DNA of 43,461 nucleotides from Prevotella sp. (GTDB lineage: Bacteria > Bacteroidota > Bacteroidia > Bacteroidales > Muribaculaceae): NCBI GenBank assembly GCA_023662865.1, contig JAMPIK010000018.1, positions 1-43,461 on the forward strand, written 5' to 3'. Shown here piece by piece: positions 26,701-34,053 of the stretch; positions within the stretch are counted from its first letter, which is position 1; each line of letters opens with the position of its first letter. The notes below the pieces were generated by a model. That model was not told the DNA's origin and searched no databases. It saw nothing but the letters and a program-made list of their open reading frames with translations. The translations under genes were made by a program, and so were the position numbers.

Positions 26701-26790
26701 CTTATGGGGCATCACAATAATAAAATCACGAATATTACCGCCAAATCGAGCCGTAAGCTCAATTGCCACACTCTGTAAAAAAGGAATCAT
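23707..26790 (-). CDS. PD-(D/E)XK nuclease, AddB/RecB-like with C-terminal Fe-S motif
   Basis: 1027-residue protein. The long N-terminal part looks like a degenerate UvrD-type helicase scaffold as in AddB, without a usable Walker A (the early segment is VMPHKRGVTYMRKYF). The last about 300 residues contain a RecB-family nuclease: GNVLHESLDYIY (His), then RIVDYKTGSDEV with the catalytic Asp and Lys. A Cys in KEYLACPMKF plus Cys1015, Cys1018 and Cys1024 (CMYCPYAGLC) form the four-Cys Fe-S arrangement known from AddB. It should process DNA double-strand ends for recombination with an AddA/UvrD-like partner, which is not in this window. It diverges from holB; its -7 box ends 5 nt before the ATG. 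Confidence 0.85.
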   Translation of the reverse strand: MIPFLQSVAIELTARFGGNIRDFIIVMPHKRGVTYMRKYFEQVISDRIGRLPGYGELPKIITISDHTAHISGLKPATRLQLLFSLYSVHHALYAPGEAFTAEDFDNFRSWGETVIADFNDVDMYCVDADALYKNLADINDIATDYLSEEQKKTIEKYFGVSNIGLEVERFWKHLHKQGEMQQHFLSLWEKLAPLYLACKQLLREKQISYPGMAFQEATRNIEDGKYKFKNTQRVVYVGFNALSTAERALFKAVQQQTAPDGNSLADFFWDTPGPALAKHSPVEAARFLRRNAADFPCSVKNMDKYADAQTFPERIEEIACPGNVAQAKVITQLLKGIIHGHGEPYIDPARVAVVLPDEGLLFPVFHSVPANVAEKVNLTMGYPLRHTSVASFTGILRLMYTKARKRQGCTTYYHKDVTSLLSHPLVRILLGHDIANLIHGYLLQSRLYFISVEDMLNALSAEQKSEYSEIINTLFAPLPNTDTPAETIRQICNLLTKIREKLMPETPTEAANASEASLETANIDHYLKEFEEFAALCAEYNLKMSPKTALFMACRVLANDTLSMQGEPLTGLQIMGMLETRALDFDYLIIPSMNERIFPRRLKARTFIPDSLRIGYGIATTRFQEEIYAYHFYRLLARAKEVYLLYDASQGGLKSGDPSRYLLQLRYLLANGHNIKKTSARFLLNAETVKDSLAIPKSKSVMEFLNKYLNPTSDKRLSASSLKEYLACPMKFYFSYIRKMKVDEQPDDFMGAIVIGNVLHESLDYIYKSVTDNNTHTSVITAEMIQAWKQGASIGEYENIQALAISMIRKNYMENAPADAPLPGDALITLEMLELQIQWCLDADLKLAPFEYVASELKLPAVYQFDENRQVNMTMIIDRLDRVNMPGGERRLRIVDYKTGSDEVSFDKVEKMFAPKDAPRAIFQLMLYAMLYSEQYCQEPGEEIALSIYKTRALPRMDFETFVKQKDKPVLSHLPYMPEFKQWLNEKLSELFDKDTPFAPPAGMPDLNPNHHAPCMYCPYAGLCTSK

Positions 26791-26794
26791 GCAT

Positions 26795-26802
26795 CAAAGT
26801 TA
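26795..26802 (-). promoter_or_regulatory. -7 box of the AddB-like gene, near leaderless
   Basis: TAACTTTG on the minus strand ending 5 nt before the ATG at 26790; a weak TTGG -33 (26825-26822) sits 19 nt upstream. Confidence 0.55.
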
Positions 26803-26849
26803 ACTGTTTTCAACAATATGACCAACTTTTTTAAACTGTTTTTTGTCTG

Positions 26850-26881
26850 TTTGGCTATGTGCGAATTTATTTGTAAATTTG
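26850..26881 (+). promoter_or_regulatory. Consensus promoter of holB, near leaderless
   Basis: TTTG (26850-26853), 20-nt spacer, TAAATTTG (26874-26881), ending 7 nt before the holB ATG at 26888. It lies inside the longer reading frame and so excludes the upstream TTG start. Confidence 0.75.
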
Positions 26882-26887
26882 CAGTTG

Positions 26888-28021
26888 ATGAAATTCAGCG
26901 ACATCATAGGTCAGGAGGCCGTTAAAAACAGGCTGCGTGCAATGGTCGATGATGACCGGTTACCCCATGCGTTATTGCTGCACGGTGCTCCCGGTGTCGG
27001 CAAATTGGCGATGGCTCGGGCATTGGCTCAATATCAGCATTGCCGTAATCCTCACAACGGCGACAGCTGCGGTGTGTGTCCGGCTTGCCTGCAACATCAG
27101 AGCCTCAACAATGCCGATATGCACTTTACTTTCCCTTATGTAAAGAAAAAGACTGAGGGATATTCAGTGTGTACTGACTATGCATCGGAATGGAAAGATT
27201 TTCTTGCAGCCGGCACTTACGGCACATGGGAGCAATGGCTGGACATATGCAAAGCCGGCAATTCCCAACCCGGAATTTATGTGGAAGAGAGTGCCGAGAT
27301 TGTACGCCGCATGAACATTTCCAACTATTCGGCAAAATACAAAATCTGCCTGATTTGGCTGCCGGAAAGATTGCAGCCCGAGTCGGCCAATAAATTGCTG
27401 AAGATTATCGAAGAACCGTTTGCCGACACCAAATTCATACTCGTAAGCAACGACCCGGACGGAATACTGCCCACAATATTCTCACGCACCCAACGCGTGG
27501 AGATGCCCCGCCTTGACGCATCTCTGATAGCCTCTTCGCTCATGCAAAGTTATGCCGTCGATGCGGTATATGCCCCGCAGATTGCCACACGCGCCGAGGG
27601 CAGTATGGCAACGGCTTTGTCGCTTATCGGCACCGAAGGTGAGCGCCGGGAGTTTGCCCCCTTGTTTCGGGACATGATGCGAAAGGCTTACTCCCGCGAT
27701 GTGAAAAGTCTGCGCGACATTTCCGAGAAAATAGCCGGCATGGGACGCGAAAAGTCGCGCCGCTTCCTGCAATATTGCTGCTCAATGGTGCGCGAAAATT
27801 TCATTTACAACCTTCACGAGCCGATACTTCTGCAAATGGACAACGAGGAGATACAATTCAGCTCGCGCTTCGCTCCTTTCGTAAACGCAGCCAATGCCGA
27901 AGATATGATGACAGACTTTGCACGAGCCGAGTCAGACATCGGGCGCAACGCTTCTGCCAAGATAGTATTGTTCGACACTCTGCTCCGGCTCATTGTTCTC
28001 ATTCAAAAGAAACCGATTTAA
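26888..28021 (+). CDS. holB: DNA polymerase III subunit delta'
   Basis: Clamp-loader subunit, 377 residues. It begins MKFSDIIGQEAVKNRLRAMV; Walker A-like GAPGVGKLAMA is followed by a four-Cys zinc module (CRNPHNGDSCGVCPACLQ), and the arginine-finger region is FSRTQRVEMP (an SRC-like motif). The start at 26888 is fixed by the promoter box; the frame is open 15 codons further up. It heads a rightward unit with a nucleotidyltransferase (11-bp gap) and galE (4-bp gap). Confidence 0.92.
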   Translation: MKFSDIIGQEAVKNRLRAMVDDDRLPHALLLHGAPGVGKLAMARALAQYQHCRNPHNGDSCGVCPACLQHQSLNNADMHFTFPYVKKKTEGYSVCTDYASEWKDFLAAGTYGTWEQWLDICKAGNSQPGIYVEESAEIVRRMNISNYSAKYKICLIWLPERLQPESANKLLKIIEEPFADTKFILVSNDPDGILPTIFSRTQRVEMPRLDASLIASSLMQSYAVDAVYAPQIATRAEGSMATALSLIGTEGERREFAPLFRDMMRKAYSRDVKSLRDISEKIAGMGREKSRRFLQYCCSMVRENFIYNLHEPILLQMDNEEIQFSSRFAPFVNAANAEDMMTDFARAESDIGRNASAKIVLFDTLLRLIVLIQKKPI

Positions 28022-28032
28022 ACTCAACAGAT

Positions 28033-28938
28033 ATGAAACCCACTTTGTATATACTTGCTGCCGGAATGGGCAGCCGCTACGGCGGATTGAAACAGCTCGA
28101 CGGTCTCGGCCCGACCGGCGAAACCATCATGGACTATTCCGTTTACGATGCTCTGCGCGCCGGCTTCGGCAAGATTGTATTCGTAATACGCCGCGACTTC
28201 GAACAAGACTTCCGCGAAAAAGTGCTTTCCAAATATGAAGGACATGTGCCGGTAGAGGTTGTGTTCCAAAGCATTGACGCTCTGCCGGAAGGCTACACAG
28301 TGCCCGATGGCCGCACCAAACCCTGGGGCACCGGCCATGCCGTGCTTATGGGAAAAGACGTAATCAAAGAGCCGTTTGCCGTAATCAACGCCGACGACTT
28401 CTACGGCGCGGAGAGCTTCCAAATGCTCGCAGACTTCCTCCGCTCCGTTGAGGCCAAGAAAAATGAATACTGCATGATTGGCTTTAAGATTGAAAACACT
28501 CTCAGCGAAAACGGCGGTGTCAGCCGCGGTCTGTGTCAGGTAGACGCCAACGGCTACCTCACCGGCGTGAACGAGTGTCACGGCATTCAATTCAAAGACG
28601 GCAAGCTTATTCAGATTGTTGACGATAAAGAAGTGCCATTCCCCGAAGGTGCGGCTGTGAGCATGAATATGTGGGGCTTCACTCCCGACTATTTCGAATA
28701 TTCGCAAAAAGCATTGCTTGAATTCCTTGCCGCTTACGGCAATGAGCTCAAGAGCGAGTTTTATATACCGACAGTAGTTAACGACCTGATTAACAACGGC
28801 ACGGTAACACTCAAAGTACTCACCACCCCAAGCAAATGGTTCGGCGTAACCTTCGCTGCTGACCGCCCGGCTACCGTAGCTCGTTTCGCAGAACTCGCCA
28901 AAGAAGGCATCTACCCTACTCCACTATTTAAAAACTGA
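28033..28938 (+). CDS. Nucleotidyltransferase family protein (sugar-1-phosphate type)
   Basis: 301 residues. The N-terminus LYILAAGMGSRYGGLKQLDG is the nucleotide-binding loop of sugar nucleotidyltransferases, with the conserved Gly-rich segment and Lys; FAVINADDFYGAESF supplies the metal-binding Asp. The product is shorter and differs from GlmU and RfbA in its C-terminus, so I do not assign the sugar. It may make an NDP-sugar used with the GalE epimerase encoded 4 bp downstream, a plausible link but only inference. A longer frame from 27775 overlaps holB and is spurious; the ATG at 28033 lies 11 bp after the holB stop. Confidence 0.8.
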   Translation: MKPTLYILAAGMGSRYGGLKQLDGLGPTGETIMDYSVYDALRAGFGKIVFVIRRDFEQDFREKVLSKYEGHVPVEVVFQSIDALPEGYTVPDGRTKPWGTGHAVLMGKDVIKEPFAVINADDFYGAESFQMLADFLRSVEAKKNEYCMIGFKIENTLSENGGVSRGLCQVDANGYLTGVNECHGIQFKDGKLIQIVDDKEVPFPEGAAVSMNMWGFTPDYFEYSQKALLEFLAAYGNELKSEFYIPTVVNDLINNGTVTLKVLTTPSKWFGVTFAADRPATVARFAELAKEGIYPTPLFKN

Positions 28939-28942
28939 TACT

Positions 28943-29968
28943 ATGAAGACAAGAATTTTGGTTACCGGTGGCACAGGATACATAGGCTCTCACACAGTAG
29001 TCGAGTTGCAAAATGCCGGATATGAGGTAGTGATTATCGACAACCTCAGCAATTCAAATATTGAGGTGCTCAACGGCATTGAGGCAATCACCGGTATCCG
29101 CCCGGCTTTTGTGAAAGGCGATGTGACCGATGCTCCCACAGTCAAGAAACTGTTTGAAGACTACTCCGACATCAAGGGTATAATCAACTTCGCGGCCTCA
29201 AAGGCTGTGGGCGAGAGTGTACAAAAACCTCTCATGTACTATCGCAACAACCTCAACTCCCTGATGAACCTGTTGGAATATATGCCGCAGTTCGGAGTGA
29301 AGGGCATTGTATTCTCCTCTTCTTGCACCGTGTACGGCGAGCCGGACGTAAACCCCATAGACGAAACCGCTCCAATAAAGCCGGCCACCTCACCTTACGG
29401 AAACACAAAACAGATTTCCGAAGAAATAATCACAGACTATATCGCCTCCGGCGCACCGATCAAGAGTATCATTCTGAGATACTTCAACCCCGTGGGCGCA
29501 CACCCCTCCGCACTGATAGGTGAGCTCCCCAACGGTGTACCAAACAACCTCATACCCTATCTCACACAGACCGCCGCCGGCATACGCAAAGAGCTGACAG
29601 TATTCGGCGATGATTACAACACCCCCGACGGCAGCTGCATACGCGACTTTATCGATGTAGTGGACTTGGCAAAAGCTCACGTAATAGCCATGCACCGCAT
29701 GCTTGACAAAGACGACACCGACGCCATCGAGATATTCAACCTCGGCACCGGCCACGGACTCTCAGTGTTGGAATTGATTGACAGCTTCCAAAGAGCCACC
29801 GGCGTAAAAGTACCCTACAAGATAGGCCCTCGCCGCGCCGGCGACATCGAAAAAATCTGGGCACTCCCCACGAAAGCCAACCAAGTACTCGGCTGGAAAG
29901 CCAACGTGCCCATAGACGACACCATGCGCAACGCCTGGGCATGGCAATGCCATCTTGGAGAGCATTAG
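28943..29968 (+). CDS. galE: UDP-glucose 4-epimerase
   Basis: Interconverts UDP-glucose and UDP-galactose (often also the N-acetyl forms). 341 residues, SDR fold: NAD-binding VTGGTGYIGSH, then FAASKAVGESV, SSSCTVYGEP with the catalytic Ser, and YGNTK with the catalytic Tyr and Lys. The C-terminal substrate region contains YDTPDG-like YNTPDGSCIRDFI. It is the last gene of the holB unit; a 12-bp terminator hairpin follows. Confidence 0.95.
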   Translation: MKTRILVTGGTGYIGSHTVVELQNAGYEVVIIDNLSNSNIEVLNGIEAITGIRPAFVKGDVTDAPTVKKLFEDYSDIKGIINFAASKAVGESVQKPLMYYRNNLNSLMNLLEYMPQFGVKGIVFSSSCTVYGEPDVNPIDETAPIKPATSPYGNTKQISEEIITDYIASGAPIKSIILRYFNPVGAHPSALIGELPNGVPNNLIPYLTQTAAGIRKELTVFGDDYNTPDGSCIRDFIDVVDLAKAHVIAMHRMLDKDDTDAIEIFNLGTGHGLSVLELIDSFQRATGVKVPYKIGPRRAGDIEKIWALPTKANQVLGWKANVPIDDTMRNAWAWQCHLGEH

Positions 29969-30001
29969 GAGAGAGCAAGCCTCCGACTTGCTGAAGAATC
30001 C

Positions 30002-30035
30002 CCTCCGGCTTGCTGAAAAAATCGCAAGCCGGAGG
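30002..30035. terminator. Bidirectional terminator between galE and the esterase gene
   Basis: 12-bp perfect stem (30002-30013 with 30024-30035) with a 10-nt A-rich loop, between convergent genes. An incomplete copy of the left arm (cctccgacttgctgaagaatc-like) lies just upstream at 29980-30000, a local direct duplication. Confidence 0.65.
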
Positions 30036-30044
30036 CTTACGTTC

Positions 30045-30887
30045 CTACGCACACACTATCCACTCCATAAGCTCAAACGTATTGAATAAATGGAAGCCGA
30101 TATGGCCGCCTGCGGGGTAGATTTTCACCGTGACATCGGCTTGGGGATAATTCGGCAGCGCGTTGGCGAGAGTCAAGGTAAGTTCAGGGCTGAGACTTAC
30201 ATCGTCAAGACAATGTTCCAGCCATACTCTCATTTTCAACAAATCCGGCAGTCGACTCATATTGATACCCCCGGCTATTGACACCACCCCGGCAAAGGCA
30301 TCTTCGCTTCTCGCCGCAATGTCAAGCGCACCCAGCGCACCGGCCGAGAAACCCACAAGCACTATTCGGTCTTTGTCTACGGGATAAGTTGCAGCCAATT
30401 CATCTGCCAAACTGATTACGGCATCATACATCGGTGTCGGTTGGTTCGGTATGTTCATACTTTCCGAAGACATAGGCCACGGTCTTGACGGATAACTCCA
30501 ATAGTATTCGGGAGGACATTGCGGATAAGCCACAAAGCAAGGATATTGCTCCTGCGCATCAAAGAAATATTGATAGCCGTGAGCCATGTGCGACATGCCG
30601 TCTGTGCCGCGTTCACCTATTCCGTGAAGGAAAATCACCAAAGGGTATGTCTTGTCCGAGGGTGCGCCGACTGCTTCCGTCGGGTCAAGCAAGCGGTAAG
30701 GTATTTTTAACTGTTCAGCTGAGTTTTGGCCGATGCTTACGTTCAGTTCATGGTATGAATAATAAGACAAAGCATCTTTTGTTTCAGGCACCAAGGGGTC
30801 GGGAGTCGGTTTTACTTCATCGTCTGAACATGATGCACAGCAAAAGAATATCAAAAGCTCAATTATATATAATGTGTAATGTTTCAT
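30045..30887 (-). CDS. Lipoprotein alpha/beta hydrolase (esterase-like)
   Basis: 280 residues from the Met at 30887. Lipobox at FFCCASCSDD (Cys20), so a surface or periplasmic lipoprotein. The hydrolase domain has the oxyanion strand LVIFLHGIGERG, the nucleophile elbow GFSAGALG with catalytic Ser, and a late His in GGHIGFHLF. This resembles the feruloyl esterase/prolyl-oligopeptidase-type poly(3-hydroxybutyrate) depolymerase-like group seen in polysaccharide use. No SusC/D or glycosidase genes are near, so the substrate is open. The frame extends 7 codons up, but a TAAATTTG box overlaps that part. Confidence 0.8.
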   Translation of the reverse strand: MKHYTLYIIELLIFFCCASCSDDEVKPTPDPLVPETKDALSYYSYHELNVSIGQNSAEQLKIPYRLLDPTEAVGAPSDKTYPLVIFLHGIGERGTDGMSHMAHGYQYFFDAQEQYPCFVAYPQCPPEYYWSYPSRPWPMSSESMNIPNQPTPMYDAVISLADELAATYPVDKDRIVLVGFSAGALGALDIAARSEDAFAGVVSIAGGINMSRLPDLLKMRVWLEHCLDDVSLSPELTLTLANALPNYPQADVTVKIYPAGGHIGFHLFNTFELMEWIVCA

Positions 30888-30905
30888 GTCTGTAATTTTC
30901 CGCGA

Positions 30906-30913
30906 CAAATTTA
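30906..30913 (-). promoter_or_regulatory. -7 box for the lipoprotein hydrolase
   Basis: TAAATTTG on the minus strand, 19 nt before the ATG at 30887. No good -33 at the right spacing. Confidence 0.45.
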
Positions 30914-30932
30914 CGAAAAAATATCAAATAAT

Positions 30933-30963
30933 TTTGCTGCATCAACTTTTTCTTATAACTTTG
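30933..30963 (+). promoter_or_regulatory. Consensus promoter of the noncoding RNA gene
   Basis: TTTG (30933-30936), 19-nt spacer, TAACTTTG (30956-30963), a perfect Bacteroidetes promoter. Transcription should begin near 30969. No credible coding sequence follows before the terminator at 31204-31235. Confidence 0.8.
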
Positions 30964-30968
30964 CGTTG

Positions 30969-31235
30969 TAATAGCAAAGGCGAGCGAGCCTGTTCCCGAT
31001 TAGACAATACTTATACCACATCAAAGTAGATTGGGAAACTCATCAAATTTTAATGAAATACCGAGACAAGCTTACTTTCTCAATGGCGGGCCGCGACTCC
31101 CCCGGGAGTTGTTGCGCAAGCGACACAGCGGATTACAGCGAGGAGGAGCACTCAAATCCTGTCATTCGGAGTTTCATCGCATCCTTTGATGTGGCTCTTA
31201 TACCGGGGCGGCCTTACAGGTCGCCCCGAATTTTT
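30969..31235 (+). ncRNA. Structured noncoding RNA, about 265 nt, unknown family
   Basis: A stand-alone transcription unit with a consensus promoter before it and an intrinsic terminator at its end. The body has an 11-bp perfect long-range helix (31016-31026 with 31184-31194), extended by tata/tata (31012-31015, 31199-31202) across a 4-nt bulge. Inside it an 8 x 8 nt internal loop leads to a second helix (31035-31041 with 31169-31175). Within lies a branched tip: ccgc/gcgg (31091-31094, 31128-31131) enclosing two hairpins, 31095-31110 and 31110-31125, the latter with a GCAA tetraloop. The long rod with a symmetric bubble is somewhat reminiscent of 6S RNA. tmRNA, RNase P and SRP RNA hallmarks are absent. 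The ORF 31053-31268 crosses the terminator and looks non-coding. Confidence 0.65.
31204..31235 (+). terminator. Intrinsic terminator of the noncoding RNA
   Basis: 10-bp GC-rich stem (31204-31213 with 31219-31228, one G-U), 5-nt loop ttaca, then aa and five T (31231-31235). Confidence 0.85.
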
Positions 31236-31313
31236 ATATTGTCATCTTTTAGACATTTTTTTACTTAACCGTTTTTCTTAAACTATTTTAATATTTTGTT
31301 GGTTTTTTTAATG

Positions 31314-31321
31314 TAATTTTG
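31314..31321 (+). promoter_or_regulatory. -7 box for the three-module secreted protein
   Basis: TAATTTTG, 49 nt before the ATG at 31370. The nearest TTTG (31295-31298) gives a short 15-nt spacer. It overlaps the longer frame's TTG start and supports 31370. Confidence 0.5.
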
Positions 31322-31369
31322 CGATTGAGAGAATTTTTCATACTACTTACAAATTTAAACTATAAAATT

Positions 31370-33931
31370 ATGAATGATTTCTACCGCAAACTTCGAGTTG
31401 GAGCTTCGGCTTTGTTCATGAGCCTTGCCTTGGGGGCTTTTGCCCAATCGGCAAGCGTGAACATTGAAATCTCCGACATCACGGTGTCCGACGCTTACAT
31501 GGCGTTCACGCCCTCTTCCAATGACTTCAAGTATTGCACTTTCGTACAGAGCAAGGCCGACTATGATGCCGACGGCGGCGATGCAACCGCTATCTCCAAG
31601 AAGATTGCATATTTTGAGAACATGGCCGACCGCTATAATGACACATGGCAAAGCTGGATGGCTATATACCAACACACCGGTGCATACGGTGAGCAAGCAG
31701 CCGAAAGCCTCGGCTACCTTTTCCCGGAAACGGAATATGTGGCTTACGCTTTCGCTCTCGACAACGACAAGAACGTGATTGCTCCGCTCGTAACAAAGAA
31801 ATTCACAACCCTCAGCAATTCCGTAAAGAGCGACAATACATTCACCCTCTCTGTTGAGTCTATAACCGTTTCGGGCAACAACCGCAATGATGTTGTGGCC
31901 AAATGCGTACCCTCAAACGATGACACTTACAATGTGAAGTGCATCCTCAAATCCACAGTAGACAGCTATGACATTGACACTCCCGAAGGTGAGAAAGATT
32001 TCATCAATAATGAAATGATGTATCCTCTGTATCAGAATCAGATTTATTCCGGCACAAAGGAACTCACTTTTGCAAACCTTGTGGAGGGCAACGAATACTG
32101 CCTCGTGGCTTTCGGTGTGACAACAGACCTTGTGGCCTCCACCAGCGTTACCGTACTGCCTTTTGTATGCACGAACCAACCGGCCGTCAAGCAGGAGTCA
32201 ATCTCAATCGAGGTTTCTGACATCACCGCCTCCAACGCTTACATGAGTTTCACTCCCTCTTCCGATGACTTTGGTTACTGCTTCTTCATCAGCAGCAAAG
32301 CTGATTTTGATGCAGCCGGAGGTGCAGACAAGGCCATTGAAAATCAAATAAAATATTGGGAACAGAGTGCCGAAATATACCAATATACTTGGCAAAAAGT
32401 AATGTCTTGGTATCAGCACAACGGCATCTACGGCGAATACGCATACGAAAGTTACGGTGCTCTCATGTCTGAAACTGAGTATGTTGTCTACGCTTTCGCA
32501 ATCGACAATGACAAAAACATCATAGCGCCGCTGGTGACAAAAACATTCACCACCGCCGAAGCCGAGAAGAGCGACATCACTTTCACACTCTCCGTGACCT
32601 CAACTGTGCCGGAGGGCAACGACCGCAACACTGTTAACGCCCAATGCGTGCCTTCAAACGATGACACTTACAATGTGAAATGCATCTTAAAAGAAAACGT
32701 TGACAAATATGACCTTACCGACTCCGCACAGGAAAAGGCCTTTATCAACGAATACATGATGTATCCACTTTACGCCAACCAAATCTACTCCGGAACCAAG
32801 AATCTTACTTTTGAACATCTTGTTAACGGTACAGACTATTGCCTCGTGGCTATGGGCGTGACTACTGATCAGGTAGTGACTACCGGCGTGACAGTATTCC
32901 CCTTCACCTGTGGCGAAAAACAGCCCGACCCCACAGTAAGCGGTACAATCGCTCTGAACGTAACCGACATTACCGGTATGGACGCCCGCATTCAGATTAT
33001 TCCCTCAAACGATGACTTCATCTACTTCTACGATGTCACCACTCCCGAACTAATCGCAAAAAAAGGCGGTGTGGAAGCCATTCCGCAGAAGTTCATCATT
33101 GAATGGTGGCAATATCTTGCTGAATTATATGAAGGTTACACATGGCAGGATATCATGAAGATGCAGTGCACTACCGGCAGCGTTGACGAAATGGCCTCCA
33201 AACTCACGGAAGAAGGCTTGCTCAGCCAAATATATTGGGGTCAAGACCTCGTGCTTTACGCAGTAGGCTTCGATGAAAACGGCAATGTGGTGACCCCCAC
33301 TGCAACATTCGACTTCAAGACCCCCGCTCCCGAAAAGAGCGACCTCACTTTCGAGTTCGAGTATATGGGCACTGAAATCAACCCTGATTACAAGACAGTG
33401 TTCACAGCTACCGTAGACGTTATCCCTTCACGCGATGGAGAGCCTTTCCTCGCAAACTATTGCACTGACCGCGTATATGACCAATACGATGAAGACAGCG
33501 ATGAAGATATGTTCGAGTTCCTCACATATCAGTTCTACCGCTACGCACACGAGTTTGACGGCTGGGCACGTCTGCAGTTCCCCGACCTCTACATAAACGA
33601 TGTAGCTGCCGGCAAAGATGTTAAGCAAAACTATTATGCAATAGTAGTAGGTTGGAACGAAGGTCCCACCACTCCCATCTACAAATTCTCCTTCAACGCA
33701 GACTCTACATCAGGCGTGGAAGTCACAGAGATTACAGACACTCAGGTGCTTGCCGGCAAAGGTGTAATCAACATCTTCGGCACATTCGACAACGCAGCTG
33801 TATTAAACACAGCCGGTCAGCTCATCGGCGGTCTTCGTCAGCCCGGTTCGGTAAATGTCGCTCCCGGTATGTACATCGTACACTATACCGCAAACGGCAA
33901 ACCCGCCTCAGTAAAAGTAATGGTTAAGTAA
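31370..33931 (+). CDS. Large secreted protein with three repeated modules and a type IX-like C-terminal domain
   Basis: 853 residues from the ATG at 31370. Signal peptide to about residue 26 (ALGAFAQS). The body repeats a two-part unit three times: part A (e.g. IEISDITVSDAYMAFTPSS, then IEVSDITASNAYMSFTPSS, then LNVTDITGMDARIQIIPSN) and part B (e.g. CVPSNDDTYNVKCIL twice nearly identical, a diverged third). Each part looks beta-rich, about 120 residues. The C-terminus (INIFGTFDNAAVLNTAG, then VNVAPGMYIVHY and VKVMVK) resembles T9SS type A sorting domains. I know no function; adhesin or structural surface roles are possible. It has its own promoter and terminator and stands alone. The third module is the most diverged. 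Confidence 0.75.
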   Translation: MNDFYRKLRVGASALFMSLALGAFAQSASVNIEISDITVSDAYMAFTPSSNDFKYCTFVQSKADYDADGGDATAISKKIAYFENMADRYNDTWQSWMAIYQHTGAYGEQAAESLGYLFPETEYVAYAFALDNDKNVIAPLVTKKFTTLSNSVKSDNTFTLSVESITVSGNNRNDVVAKCVPSNDDTYNVKCILKSTVDSYDIDTPEGEKDFINNEMMYPLYQNQIYSGTKELTFANLVEGNEYCLVAFGVTTDLVASTSVTVLPFVCTNQPAVKQESISIEVSDITASNAYMSFTPSSDDFGYCFFISSKADFDAAGGADKAIENQIKYWEQSAEIYQYTWQKVMSWYQHNGIYGEYAYESYGALMSETEYVVYAFAIDNDKNIIAPLVTKTFTTAEAEKSDITFTLSVTSTVPEGNDRNTVNAQCVPSNDDTYNVKCILKENVDKYDLTDSAQEKAFINEYMMYPLYANQIYSGTKNLTFEHLVNGTDYCLVAMGVTTDQVVTTGVTVFPFTCGEKQPDPTVSGTIALNVTDITGMDARIQIIPSNDDFIYFYDVTTPELIAKKGGVEAIPQKFIIEWWQYLAELYEGYTWQDIMKMQCTTGSVDEMASKLTEEGLLSQIYWGQDLVLYAVGFDENGNVVTPTATFDFKTPAPEKSDLTFEFEYMGTEINPDYKTVFTATVDVIPSRDGEPFLANYCTDRVYDQYDEDSDEDMFEFLTYQFYRYAHEFDGWARLQFPDLYINDVAAGKDVKQNYYAIVVGWNEGPTTPIYKFSFNADSTSGVEVTEITDTQVLAGKGVINIFGTFDNAAVLNTAGQLIGGLRQPGSVNVAPGMYIVHYTANGKPASVKVMVK

Positions 33932-33961
33932 ATCGAATACTCATAAGTGAACCTCAATGAG

Positions 33962-33990
33962 GGGGTGCGACAGAACTCGCACCCCTTTTT
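33962..33990 (+). terminator. Intrinsic terminator
   Basis: 9-bp perfect stem (33962-33970 with 33977-33985), 6-nt loop cagaac, followed by five T. It lies 30 bp past the stop of the secreted three-module protein gene. Confidence 0.9.
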
Positions 33991-34053
33991 ATTCATAAAA
34001 CATTCGGCACTTTTTCGCGTTACTATAATGTAAACAACCCAAAACGAAATAAC

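Noticed and set aside
27775..28032. N-terminal extension of the nucleotidyltransferase
   Set aside because: It overlaps holB in another frame; the conserved N-terminus starts at the ATG at 28033.
31053..31268. 71-codon plus-strand ORF within the noncoding RNA region
   Set aside because: It runs across the strong terminator (31204-31235), has no protein-like pattern and conflicts with the RNA helices.
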